Of a stretch of DNA of 64,000 bases, positions 46,951 to 58,094 are shown one piece after another. How positions within the stretch are numbered: the stretch's first letter is position 1; each line of letters begins with the position of its first letter. The DNA is taken from assembly GCA_003290165.1 (NCBI GenBank), contig QNQO01000543.1, positions 248,001 to 312,000 of the forward strand, written 5' to 3'. Source of the DNA: Berberis thunbergii. Its lineage: Eukaryota > Streptophyta > Magnoliopsida > Ranunculales > Berberidaceae. Made by a program: the position numbers and the translations under genes. The notes below the pieces were generated by a model, which worked only from the letters and a program-made list of their open reading frames with translations, was not told where the DNA came from and ran no database searches.

Positions 46951-46968
46951 CCAGGGACGGCGCCAAAC
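46951..46968 (-). other. Gypsy I primer-binding site
   Basis: On the - strand GTTTGGCGCCGTCCCTGG directly follows the 5' LTR. TGGCGCC-type sites are usual in Tat/Athila-like Gypsy elements. Confidence 0.7.
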
Positions 46969-47654
46969 TGATGCAGTCGATTTTCATTCCCTGCTTTGAC
47001 CTTGACTTGCTAACCTGATGATTTGCACAAGAAACGCACGTGAGCCGCGGACCACCATTGTGGTGGCCGATGACACTCTGATTCTAAAGTCAGACTGGGA
47101 TCTGAGGAAGGCATAATGTTGTAAACAAGAAATTTATAGAGTACCTTAGCTTACCAACCTCATGTCTTATACATAGCGTTGGAGTTCTGATTCGACCAGG
47201 TCACCGGTGGCGTAGTTTAGGGAAGAAGATCTTCGTGGAGATCGTTCTCTAATTAGGAGTTGTGTTGTGAAGGGAAGTTTCATTGTTAGACTTGTGCTCC
47301 TAGATACGCGGAGATAGTTCTCAATCAGAGTGTAGTCCATAGATAGAAGTTTCCATGTGTGACGTATACTCTGGTATTTGCTTCCTAATTGGAAGCAAAG
47401 TGCAACTATCTTGTCTGTCTGAAACTGATCCTTGAGATACTTGCCTTAGCAAGGCTTACAGGTATTGAGGATAGCTGTGAGATGCGTGGGCTTAGCAGAC
47501 TGTAATGATTTGGGTCTATCTGGCGGACTGCATTGTGCGAGCTTGGAACCGCTTGGGCCGAATCAATGTTGGGCTGACGCTTGGGTCTATTATTTCTCGA
47601 GATCATCATGACACATGTACGGTGTAAAAGAGTAACCGTTTTGGTGTATCATCA
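46969..47654 (-). repeat. Gypsy I 5' LTR
   Basis: 686 bp. On the - strand it starts TGATGATACACCAAAACGG. Confidence 0.9.
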
Positions 47655-47659
47655 ATATT

Positions 47660-48004
47660 GTTTTGCATGTTTGTTTCATTTTTTGGTATTTAGGCTTCAT
47701 TTAATGTGTTTAATAGATTTATTTAATTGCCTCTTATTATTTTTTTACATATGTCAAATACTCTCGAACTTCATTATATATATTTCATGTATCCTCGAAA
47801 TTTTTATGTTTTTTCTTTACACTCCGAAATATTTCTCTAAATATTTCTTAAAATCCAGAAACTGAAATTAACTCGAAAAATGAAATCACAATATTTTGCA
47901 TATGATTTGGCTTTATTGGTCAAGCCTTTGATTTATCCAAGTGGTTTTTTATTGTATATCTTTAGATGAAGATGATGACTCATGCCTGTTGGTATTCTAG
48001 GAAC
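47660..48004 (+). repeat. Host segment right of Gypsy I and start of right duplicated copy
   Basis: T-rich. From 47907 it resembles 33080-33155 (ttggtcaa..., gatgatgactcatgcc). Confidence 0.5.
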
Positions 48005-49745
48005 AAAATCTTGCCCTACTGACTAAAAACATTTGGAATGCCCTCTCTTTTCCTCATCACCATCGAACCTGCCAATTCAAGTCATTTTATTTCCAATACA
48101 AGAATATCTTCCAGTTAGGAAAACCCCCCTCATTGGCTTCCTTCGCCTGGAGGGGTAACCTAGCGACCCTTATCAAAATGAAACACTTTCTTATTTGGCA
48201 AATCATGTCTGGGGTCAAACCAACCTCTGACTAGATTGATGGGTCAAACATAATTTTATACTTGCGGAGTGTGTCCCTAACACTATTGATCCAATTCTTC
48301 CTTGTTCTATATGGGACCTTTGGACTTCTCATTTTGAATGTGCCCTCCACTGGAATTTGATACTTCTCAGCTCTCTTTTTTCGAGTTTGGTGGCTAAGGA
48401 TATTCAAGATATTTTAATCTGACCCACTCCAAATCCCGACAAACTCCTTCAAACTTTTGACAAACGAGGTATTTTTTTTGTCAGAAGTGTTACGCAGGCT
48501 TTCACCATGGGTTAGTTGGAAAGTTCTACATCCCTTATGCCCCCTCCCACATTTAGCTCTAACCTCTTGAGATCCATCTGGAGAATCAAAGCCCCCTAGT
48601 GCTTTGTTTCTCCTCTGGAAGATTAGCCAAAATCTACTTCTTACGAGAGCCAATCTTGTTAGGATCCATATCTCCATCGAGGACAGTTACCCCTTTTGTC
48701 ATGACCAAAAGAAATATGTGATCCATCTTTTCTTCCTCTGCCCCCACCATTTCCCGATTTTGGCTTCTCTCACCTCTTCCTATTAACTGGGTCGCCCCTA
48801 ATTTTGCCTTTCACTCCGTTGTGAAAGTCGTAGAATTCATGTGGGATTTGGCTAAAGCCAATGCAGTAAGATATGATGAGACGCTCTCCTAATTTACTGT
48901 CATTCTTATGTTCATTTGGTATATGCGTAATCAAACTATTTTCAACAATACCAAAGTCTCCCCATTGACCTTTGTTTCTCATTGCCATCATCTTTGGGAG
49001 TCTTGGTACAAACAATGGTTCCTTACCAAGTCCAACTCAACCACACTCCATTTTCTATCGATCCCTCAAATCCTAGACACAACTATAACTAACAAACATC
49101 TTGCATCTCGCTCCTCTATGGAGCTAGCCCTAGCCTCAGGGGTTTTTTTCCCTATTCCAGTGTCTTCACTGTCTAGGCGCTTCCACAACCAAATCTAATC
49201 AGCTCTCACCCACAGGCTTAATCTCAGAGCAAACCACTTGCAACCACATCTACTCTGCCCCGATAGAGATACGATTATTGTCACTTTTGATGCTTGTTTC
49301 TTTGAGTCTACCAAACATGGGGGCATTGGAGTTTCAGGAACCTACATTGCTGGAAATGTTCTGGCTTCTGTTACCTATCAGATAAGCGACAAAGTTTCTG
49401 ACAGCACGATGGTAGAAGGATACATGGCAGAAGCGACCTTGCTTCTCTTTCAAGCTCGAAAATGGAGGACTGGACTTATTTTTGGAGATTTGGCAACCAT
49501 ACTTAACCTCATCCAGGATGACAAATCTAAACAGCTCTCTACTATGAATTGGGTCTGGCGCCCTATTATCTGTGATATTAAACGTTTGCTTCTTATGCTT
49601 CCTTTTTGGCAAGGTATATATATACCTAGATACCTTAATGGTAAGGCTCACAGCTTGGCGTCAACAGCCACCAAACTTGATTGTAATAGCTCTTAGTTTT
49701 ATTTAATGATTATGGTCTTTAACAAAAAATTTAAAAAAAAAAAGG
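48005..49745 (+). mobile_element. LINE (L1-like) 3' end, 5'-truncated and rearranged
   Basis: The + strand holds two pieces resembling the zinc-binding region after plant LINE reverse transcriptases (about 48150-48240, KMKHFLIWQIMSGVKPTS; about 48560-48790, LFLLWKISQNLLLTRANLVR with HLFFLCPHH), then the RNase H-like domain and an A-rich tail at 49726-49743. Reverse transcriptase itself is absent. The left boundary is approximate. It splits a duplicated host segment. Confidence 0.65.
49238..49696 (+). pseudogene. LINE RNase H-like domain
   Basis: 152 codons, open to its own stop. VTFDACFFESTKHGGIGVSG, then AEATLLLFQARKWRTGLIFG, DLATILNLI and YIPRYLNGKAHSLASTA follow the RNase H fold of plant LINEs (RVT_3 type), with acidic residues in TFDA, AEA and FGD. 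It is the C-terminal domain of an ORF2-like protein whose upstream part is broken. Confidence 0.75.
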
Positions 49746-49855
49746 GTGGTTCTAAAATTTACTACATACTCTGGAAACTAGAATGCATTTCTTATACAGA
49801 GTGTAATGCCCACCTTTTAAGGGACACTCTTAATAATAAGAAGGGGAATTCTAAA

Positions 49856-50005
49856 TGTCGAGGAAACCAGCGAGGACAGCGACGTGGCGGGGTGGGAGCA
49901 TTCCACCCCGCTCGAGATGTGCGCACAAAAAATGCGGCACGCATCCCGAGCGGAGTGGACGACTCCCACCCTGCCACGTCGCTGTCCTCACTCGTTTCCT
50001 CGATA
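49856..50005. mobile_element. Palindromic GC-rich MITE (copy 2)
   Basis: tgtcgaggaaaccagcgagg at the left pairs with ctcgtttcctcgata at the right, and gacagcgacgtggcggggtg with the complement of cacc ctgccacgtcgctgtc. The inner arms also pair (ccccgctcgagatg / catcccgagcggag), so most of the 150 bp forms one hairpin. Same family as 27970-28174. Confidence 0.75.
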
Positions 50006-50690
50006 GCTAGCATTGCTCTAATAAGAATAATTCTCTTTTGGGGAAAAGGTTCACTAGCGCATGGAAATCAGCTTTTTCCACACTTTGTCACGAAGCTCTG
50101 ATGCATGCCAATAGAATTATCAACATGAAATACAATTCTCCAATTTACTTTGGCAGATGAGATTATGAGAATCAAGCCAGATCTATTCCTCATGCTAGCA
50201 AAGAAAAATCTTGTAGTCTTAATCTATCCCTGGAAAAGTTGTTTGTGATGCCCAATGTTGTTGGTACAGTTGTATTTATGGTGCCCCAGAGCAATTCAAC
50301 TGACACAAAATTATTATAGTAGTAATAAGTAGATTGGTTTATGGAAAGGCACAGATTTGCTCGTAGAAGTCATTCCTGAAATTTTCCATTTTGCTTGATG
50401 TCGTAAAGGTAAAATTATTTTATTTCTCTCTCTCTTTTGTGTGTGGTGTGGTCTCTTGCCCATTGTGCATTGAATCAATTTTTGAGTGATTAGTATCTTG
50501 GATAAGAGTTTCACTACTGCGGTTTGGAAATTCGATTGCCTAGGTTACTAACCTGGTGAGATCTGACAAAAAAAAAGTTGATAGGCTGGTGGTTTGCCAC
50601 GTGCATTTAGGTATCAATTCGTGTCCGATTTTTAAGTTATTGATTCTATCTGACTTTTGTAGATAAGGTATGGTTAGTGAAGAGTTATAT
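50006..50690. other. Spacer without recognised gene
   Basis: Nothing secure. Confidence 0.35.
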
Positions 50691-50745
50691 TGAATTCTCG
50701 AGTAAAGTGAAGCACAAACTCTCAGAGACTTAGCTCACTGCTCTG

Positions 50746-51115
50746 CTCTGACTCGGATGTCTTGACTAGCTTAATACACTTTGTTGATCGACATGTTAAT
50801 CGGACCATAAGATTTATAAATAAATTTCTGGTCTGACTATGATATTTTGACTAGCTTAATACACTTCGTTGTCCAACATGGTGATTGGACAAGAAGATTT
50901 ATAAATAATTCTCTAGTCTGACTTGGATGTCCTGACTAGTTTAGTACACTTTGTTGTCCGATATGGTGATCAGACAAGAAGATTTCTATGTAATTTTCTA
51001 GTCTGACTCGGATATTCTAATTAGCTTAATATACTACGTTGTCCGACATGGTGATCGAACCGGAAGATTTCTATGTTTAGTCTGACTTAGTTGTCCTGAC
51101 TAGCTAAGATTACTA
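50746..51115 (-). repeat. 85-bp tandem array in Gypsy IV
   Basis: gtctgact-like anchors at 50746, 50831, 50916, 51001 and 51080: three exact 85-bp steps, then 79. Units share tgactagcttaatacact, gtccgacatggtgatcgga and agaagatttctat. Confidence 0.9.
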
Positions 51116-51169
51116 GATTGAGACTCAAAAGTTTATTGGAGTGTGATAGTTTACTTATAATACATTTTC

Positions 51170-52860
51170 AAGTGTTCTACATTCCATGGCCTCTTGAGTT
51201 GCTCTCCCTTTGAATTTTCTAATCAATATGTTCCTAGTTATTGATTTTTACCACCTTGTTTGGTCCTTCCCAATTTGGGTTTAACTTATCCATTCCTGGT
51301 TCTTTTGTGTTCAGCTGGATCTTTCTGAGTACTCAATCGCCTATTTTAAATGTGCGGGGTTTAACTTTTTTATTGTAGTAGCTAGACATTTTCTATTGGT
51401 AGGTCGTTACTTTGATTGAAGCTATGTCCCGTTTTCTTCGAAAAGATCTAGTCTGACGCGCTGTACTTCATTGTTATCCTCTATACGAAACTCTTCAGTT
51501 CTGAAAGTTGACATGCCAATCTCGACTAGTACCATTGCCTCGGACCCATAGGTTAAGTCGAATAGTATTTCTCCGATTGAATTTCTTTTTGTTGTCCTGT
51601 AGGCCCAGAGATGCCTGACAATTCAGATTCCCATAATCCTTTTGTTGTTTCAAGTTTTTTCTTGATAGCCTCAAGGATTATTTGGGTAATTACTTATGCT
51701 TGTTTATTAGTTTGCGGACGAGTAGGTACTAAAGAGGTGTTTGATGCTCAAGTTTTCGCATAACTTTTTGACCTTTATGCCTTCGAATTTGGACATATTG
51801 TCGGTGACGATTGTTATGGGGATTCCGAATTTGTATATTATCTTCTTCCATGTGAAATGTTCAATTTGGGCTTCTCATATTTTTAACAATTGTTCTACTT
51901 CTACCCACTTGGTGAAGTAGTCGACTACTACACGGAAGAACTTCTTTCTGTCGGTATTTCACAGAGGACTTACAATACCCATTCCCAATTGTGCGAATGG
52001 CCACAGACTGCTCATCGGGATCATGTTCTGCTCTGGTATGTGCGTGTATGGAGCAAATTGTTGGCATTTATCACATAACCGAACAAATTCGTTTGCATCC
52101 TTTTGCATTATCGGCCAATAGTAGCCCAATGTTAGAGCTTTGTGAGCTAGTGTTATGCTTCCCAGATGATTCTCGCATATGCTGAAATGAATTTCCTGAA
52201 GAACATAGTTGGTGTGGCTGAGTGAAAAGCATCTTAGGAGTAAACATGTGGCAGATCTCCTATATAGTCTGTCATTTATCAGTGTGTATCGTGCTGCTCT
52301 GATAGGCAGCTTACGGACCTTTATTTTATCTGTTGGCAGAGTTTTGTTTTGTATGTACACCAGAATTGGAGTTATCCAATTGTTTTCCCGATTTGTTATT
52401 CATACTTCATGTGCATCGTTCTCTAAGATTGAGCTTTCTTGTACTGTGATAAGGGGATTGTCGACATCTTTTGTACGTGGTGTTTTCGATAAGCTGTCTG
52501 CTCTGTGATTGTCTTCTTTTGCACATCATTGAACTATGATTGTGTTGAAGCTTTCAATCAGATTGTTTGCCTTGGTATGCTTTCATTTTGCGTCCTTCAC
52601 TTGGAATTTGTCGTTCAATTGATTGACCACCAATTGGGAGTCAGTGAAAACACTGACTTCTTTTATTTCAAGGTGCTTAGCCAGTTGTAGTCCAACTATT
52701 AGTGCTTCATATTCAGCTTCGTTGTTGGAGGCATTGAAACTAAATTTGATGGCGTTTTCCAAACTCACCCCTTCAGAGTTGTGCAAAGTTATTCAAACTT
52801 CGCTTCCTTTCTCATTGGATGTTTCGTCACAACGCAAAATTCATTCTTGAGTGTTGGATT
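51170..52860 (-). pseudogene. Gypsy IV RNase H and integrase
   Basis: RNase H: ASNNEAEYEALIVGLQLAKH and VSVFTDSQLVVNQLND keep the usual E and D positions. Integrase: H2C2 zinc finger ICENHLGSITLAHKALTLGY then YWPIMQKDANEFVRLCDKCQ, followed by SLWPFAQLGMGIVSPL and further pieces in other frames, ending in the C-terminal domain. These enzymes would degrade template RNA and insert cDNA. Stops at about 51950, 51640 and elsewhere break it. The 5' part (protease, reverse transcriptase) is missing at 52860. Confidence 0.8.
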
Positions 52861-54091
52861 CAGTGGTTTCTTGCTCCTTATCCATTCTTTCCGATTGCAT
52901 AAGAATTAAACCTAATTACTCACCAATATGGAAAGTGTCACAACCTCTGTCTACCTTATTCATCATCTTCTCCAAACATTCAATATATTTACAACATATC
53001 AATTCGGCGGACCAACTTAGAAAGACGATAACATCAACCATACTTAACCAAATTAAACATACATGATACCATTGGAAATATCACGCTGTCATCTTTCTAG
53101 TGGTATAAATATAAACCATAAATTCAAATTATTGCAAGAAATATCACTACTGCAATATACTCTGTTCACCATTTTTACCCAAATCCAACCAAAACCGTAA
53201 ACTTCAATTTTACATGAATCCTATGAAAATTAACCGATCTAAACATGGATTTTTAGACTTATTTACATACTAAAATCTAACCCTAATCTGTAGATTAATC
53301 TAAATATAAATACTACATAGAATGAAGAACATGTAGTAAAACCTACATTTGCAAAGTTTGTCACAATTCATTATGTATACATCTAATTTCAAGAAAAAAA
53401 AAAGTATATTCAATATTATATTCATATAATTTTCACATAATTTTCTGAAATAAATATTTCGATGATTTTATTCCAAATATAGTATTCAGTACTCCACATG
53501 TATACAAGTAAAAATTTTGAATTTCTACAACAAATAGTATATTTGTAATCCATAATTTATACATTTCAAATATTATTGAGCGACATGTATACTTAAATAA
53601 ATTTAATGTGTAAAACTCAGCACTAGACATTTATTAAACATACTACTGTAATTCGTCAAACATGATTAAATAAAAAATTTATTCAAAATAAATACTTAAA
53701 GAGTAAAAATAGTAGCAAGAGTGAGAAATGCTCACTTATTGCACGTGAAAAGAAACCCTTCAATTAGCTATTCTCCAAAAATAAGACCCCTAACTTACAA
53801 AACCACACAAAATCGCAATCGCACGAACATAAATTGCGCGCGCGACCCAACCCACACACGTACCGTCCTTGTTCTCTTTTATTTTCTTTATTTCATTTTC
53901 TTTTCTTCTCTCTCTTTCCTTTTCTACCCTTCTCTTTTCTGGATCAGAAAAGAGAACTTCTCTTTTTATCTTCTCTCTCTCTTTTCTATATTCTCGACGT
54001 TTCCCCTTCCTCTTTGTTTTCTATTTTTCTATCAAGAAACTTGCTTGACAGACAAACTTCATTGCAAGCTTGGTGAAATTTTTAGATGGAT
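52861..54091. other. AT-rich spacer, pyrimidine-rich at its end
   Basis: No gene recognised. 53835-53845 has gcgcgcgcg; 53870-54020 is CT-rich with inverted pieces (tctggatcagaaaagagaac). A frame of 141 codons through the CT-rich part is low complexity and not called. Confidence 0.4.
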
Positions 54092-54394
54092 TGTTAGGAT
54101 GCCAATCCTATTTAGTAATTACTTGATATTAGAATGTCTTGGTTAGAACAATATTCTATTTAGGGAATATTAGCTTGTTTTGAATTAGGAGTTATTGTTT
54201 GATTAGAATTAGGTTTGAATTCAATTAGGAAATATTATTTTTGCTTTCAGTTATAAATACATATGATGTAATTGAGTTTAGGAAGCAATACAAGTTTTTA
54301 TTTTAGTTTATTGGTGGCTGATCTCCAATCAAAGGATATAGGTGGTTTGATCTTCAATCAAAAGGTCAAGGTCTTTATTATCTGGTATCAGAGC
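54092..54394 (+). mobile_element. Copia-type 5' LTR and primer site, fragment
   Basis: Starts TGTTAGGATGCCAATCC, has a TATA-like ttataaatacatatg at about 54250, and ends just before TGGTATCAGAGC (54383-54394), the initiator tRNA-Met primer site. About 140 bp of leader follow. The rest is cut off at about 54540 by Gypsy III sequence; no gag or second LTR. Confidence 0.7.
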
Positions 54395-56065
54395 ATCATC
54401 GATTCTGAGCCAAATTGTTTTTGTTACTTCGAAATCATCACACCCATCATCAATCATTTTCGCAACTCACTGTCACCATCACCATCCTCGCAATCGCAAC
54501 TCATCGTCACCATCCCCTTCATCATCAGCCTTGGCTAACTAAGCTTGTCCGGTTGGAGAGAGGTTCCGCCTGTTTGAAGGCGTGTGAACCCATGTCCGCT
54601 GGTGTCACGCATTGTGTGGACAACATTATCTTAAATCAAACAGCGATCCGTAGGTACGATTCGTTGGGAACGAACATGATCTGCACAGTTTTCTTGGGAA
54701 TCATTATCTCTTCATTTCCCATACAGTATTCGATGTTTGACAGTTAATGCTGGGGTGCCCGTTTGGTGAACCATCATGTCTATATAATTGTGTTCTTCCA
54801 CTGTTGTAGGCACTATCTTTTGCAGAGCGTGTCTCTTGTAATGTTCTTGTTTGAAGAAAATGTTTTGGGTTTTCCAAAGGCTGAAAGGAGATCTCCAGCA
54901 ATGGAGTCTTCAACAGTTCTGACATTTGCACCTATCAGGCATGATCAAAATCGTCGTTATGCATGGTCACCTATTCTAGGTGGGCACGTAGTTGATTTGT
55001 TGAGATCTCATAATTTCTTTTCACATGGCGGAGAAGTAGTATGGGTTATCTTCCAAGGGAATAATCTATCGTTCATGTGTTGGTCCATATCATTGTTCCT
55101 GAATGTTTAATTTCAGAGATAGCACCAGCCATTGTCTGAGCGTCTTCCTTCATAGCTTCTCGATTAGCTCCATTGCCTCGCCTTGCGTTGGAAGTCGGCA
55201 TTCGGGTTGGGGTGGAATTGGACATGGCCTGTCGGAGTGGATCATCGACTCTCAGTCGTTCATGTCTTTCCTGCCGCAGAACAATGCATGTGTTCCCCGT
55301 CTACCTGATACTTGTCCCAAGTTCATCTGGTTGATCAGATCGAGCTTGTGAGTTGGCCGTAAATTTTTGCGGTGCTCCTAGTTGCCGATTTTGTATCATC
55401 TCAAACCATATTTGTGGGGTATGTCTGTGGAAGCGTTGAACATGATATTTTCATTCTGCTCTTGCTTATTCCAGTATTCGCAAAAAATTTGAGGAGTGAA
55501 CTCTTCTTCGGATACCTTTACGCAATTAGATCGTCTAAACGAGTATTTGCTTCATATCGCACTGAATTCAAATGCTTGTAGTATGTAGTCTTTTGTATCC
55601 GCATCAAGGCGCTTGTTGTTACATATTTCCAGTAATCAATAGTGTTTGTTTTCATAATTCTTTCGTTATTCTTAAATGATTGTAAATCACATAAGCCTGT
55701 AAGAACTAAACTCTACATTGACTATGGAAAGGGAAATAAACAATCGAAGAAGACTAACTATTGACTGTGAGAGATTGATCCTGGCCTTGATGTGAACTCG
55801 GATGGCCCTTGCGGATCGTTAGTGTTCTCAGCGGACTGTCAAGATTTGCTAGCGTTACAGAGGCTACTGAAGAATAAACCTTGTAGAGGGGTTAATCTCT
55901 GCACCAACAGAAGGTCGGGGGTTGTGTTCCCGTTTGCCTCGGCCTCTCCGTTTCGCTTGGCTGAATAGCAAATTGCTTCGTACAGCTTGATTGTGGTGCT
56001 CTCGCTATCATTCAAACTGGCATTGGTTCAGGCTACTCTGTAAGACTCAGTTGGATCTGGGAGCA

Positions 56066-56609
56066 CTATATTTGTTTCAGTGTGGCATAATGCCAGCCAT
56101 GTGCAGTAGGTCGATCTCCACGTATTGTCCCTTCGAAGTGGTTAGGGGTATACTTAACGCACTTATGAAGGGAAGAGACTATTGTTTCCATCTTGTGGAG
56201 CCATGGTCTTTCCAAGATAAGGTTGTAGGTGGATGGCGCGTCTATTACCATGAAGTCCAGAAATAAGACCTTTCTTAGCTGCGGCTCTCTTGCCACTGTC
56301 GCTTACCTTATCTTTCCGACGGGGAAGCATTTATCCCGTTTGAATCCAATCAGCGGGTGATGTCAGGTTTTCCTCCTTGAGGTCCATAATGCGGAACGCG
56401 TTGTAGAACATGACGTTGAGCGAGCTTTTTGTGTCTACCAGAGCTCTCTTTACCTCCCACCTTGCAATGGAGACTGAGATGACTATGGCGTCGTTGTGCG
56501 GCACTCGAAATCCTTCGAGGTCTTTGTCCGTAAAAGTCAAGGTGAGAATGGGGCTCTGAAACCTCGAGTGGTAGATGTGTTTGTCCTCGTCTGCGGGTTG
56601 TGTCCGCAT
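56066..56609 (-). pseudogene. Gypsy III protease remnant
   Basis: 56609-56331: TFTDKDLEGFRVPHNDAIVI, WEVKRALVDTKSSLNVMFYN; 56296-56066: YNLILERPWLHKMETIVSSL, HKCVKYTPNHFEGTIRGDRP. Active site LVDTKSS (usually LVDTGSS) and ILERPWL (usually ILGRPWL) are changed. No reverse transcriptase follows. Confidence 0.75.
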
Positions 56610-56744
56610 CTCTAATAGAATCCGTTTGCAGGACTTGTATGACTGGTCTTTACCTGGTCCGACTCCGTGAAGGACATAAATTATCTATGGAGTTTCCTTT
56701 TCTATTTCTTTAATTGACTTCTCCCGATCCTTGATTCGTTCTGG

Positions 56745-56930
56745 TCACTTCTCAGAGTTCATGAATTCTTTTAGTTTACCCCTACGGATCCAGTACTCAA
56801 CTTCATACCTCAGACTCTTGCAGTCATTGGTATTGTGGCCACCCTCCTTGTGGTATGTGCAGTACTTGTCCCGCTTTGAGGGGTCTCCCCGCTGCTTCGG
56901 GGGACACTTCAGATCTTCCCAATTTTTCAT
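56745..56930 (-). pseudogene. Gypsy III gag zinc-knuckle region
   Basis: KNWEDLKCPPKQRGDPSKRD, KYCTYHKEGGHNTNDCKSLR and YEVEYWIRRGKLKEF. The CTYHKEGGHNTNDC motif is the plant Gypsy form of the knuckle. It is separated from the main gag block by frame changes. Confidence 0.8.
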
Positions 56931-57048
56931 GAAATTTTGTACATCTGAAAGGCTAGAATTGAGGGGTGTCGCAACTCTGGATCCAATGTAATCGAAGGCT
57001 TTTCTGGCCTGGACCGACTAGGGTCTATCCTGTTGTTACTTCTTGTCT

Positions 57049-58020
57049 TTAGGAGCGGAGGGCTTCTTTTCGCATTCGGTTTCCCACTTCATGGTCCTCA
57101 ACTCCTCCAAGGTAATGTGTTTTTGGGCGCTCTTGAAAAGATATGTCATGTCCAGGTGGACTCCAAGGTGAGGTCTTCGTAAAGTTTTCCCTCCTTGAGG
57201 CCATAGTGAAGGCTGTCACGGCAGTGTCATCGCTGCATCCGTTGATGAATGTCTCATTGGACTTCGGCTTTAGAGGGAGTATGTAGTGTGGGCCTTTTCG
57301 AAAATGTTGGCTCCCTACAAAACGTGTCAGGAACTCTTTTGCCAACATCTTAAAGGAATCCATCGACCTTGGCAGAAAGTTGTGGAACCATGTTAGTGCT
57401 GATTTCTTTAAGCTAATGGGAAACGTCTTGTACGTCACTGACTCAGATCCTTTTTTAAGAGTCATTACATGTTGGTAATGGCACAGGTGGTCGAATGGGT
57501 CGGTGGTTCCGTCGCAGAAGTCGAGCTTTGAAAAAGTAAACTTCCTCGGAAAGGCTTCATTCATAATTTGGTCCACAAATGGTGGGACAGAGAGATGGTA
57601 CAGCACGTCCGAGTCGTGTGCCCCTCTGCGGAGGGGGTTTTGAGGGTCGAGCTTCTCTGCTCTGGCGGCAGGCTCAGCATTAGCCACGCAACCTCCTCTA
57701 GTCCAATGAGAGCTAGCGAGGGCTTGGCTCTCCTGTGCTTGTTCTATGCCATCCTCTAGAGATGGAGGCTTGTGTTGCTCCTGGTCTGCATTAGCCGGTG
57801 GTGGATTGTGTCGAGTGAGAGCCTCCACCGATTTGGCAATCTATTGTATTTGAGATGACAACATATCTATTCTGGGGTCCATCATTGTTGTTGTAGGCAT
57901 GGGGACGTGAGTCTGCTGTCCGTGCATGATCGGAACCATTGAAAGTGGTGGTATAGCGATAGCCTGAGCATTTGACATGTCCCTTTGTTCTTCGTTGTTG
58001 CGTGATCTAGTGGTCACCAT
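57049..58020 (-). pseudogene. Gypsy III gag
   Basis: Begins MVTTRSRNNEEQRDMSNAQA at 58020-58018. One stop (TAG, about 57845) interrupts the N-terminal part (DPRIDMLSSQIQ stop). The following 259 codons are open: VPPFVDQIMNEAFPRKFTFS, KLDFCDGTTDPFDHLCHYQH, FPISLKKSALTWFHNFLPRS, SFKMLAKEFLTRFVGSQHFR, the retrotransposon gag core of Gypsy elements, which forms the particle shell. After about 57180 the frame leaves homology. It is the best preserved gag in the window. Confidence 0.85.
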
Positions 58021-58094
58021 CTCTCAGAGTTTTGAAGGGAGGTAGTGCTAGTGAAAGGTAGGAACTTTGTCGTCCCCACTGACGATGCCAAACT

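Larger units (their letters stand above)
33641..47654 (-). mobile_element. Gypsy LTR retrotransposon I (Tat-like), gag-protease only, with antisense ORF and nested insertion
   Basis: LTRs 33641-34309 and 46969-47654 (tgatgcag ... tatcatca; the left one starts ttatgcag) are flanked by ATATT on both sides (33636-33640, 47655-47659). On the - strand the primer site GTTTGGCGCC abuts the 5' LTR (complement 46959-46968) and gggggagtaac precedes the 3' LTR. Gag is at 45.6-46.9 kb and the protease at 39.9-40.7 kb; a second LTR element (40711-45475) sits between them. I find no reverse transcriptase, RNase H or integrase. The 3' part holds a ~130 bp tandem array and an ORF on the opposite strand, as in Tat-lineage elements. 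14.0 kb with the insertion, 9.2 kb without. Confidence 0.9.
50746..52860 (-). mobile_element. Gypsy fragment IV: 3' half of pol plus tandem repeats
   Basis: On the - strand RNase H (52850-52583), integrase zinc-binding and core (52360-51861 and on), and an integrase C-terminal piece (LNPNWEGPNKV, about 51260-51300), then an 85-bp tandem array. No LTR or reverse transcriptase is present, and both ends are broken. Unlike elements I and III it retains pol. Confidence 0.8.

Noticed and set aside
50150..50290. Exon-like stretch after atttactttggcag
   Set aside because: The frame has stops and no recognisable family.
53721..54146. 141-codon frame
   Set aside because: Phe/Ser/Leu-rich translation of a CT-rich tract; runs into a Copia LTR.
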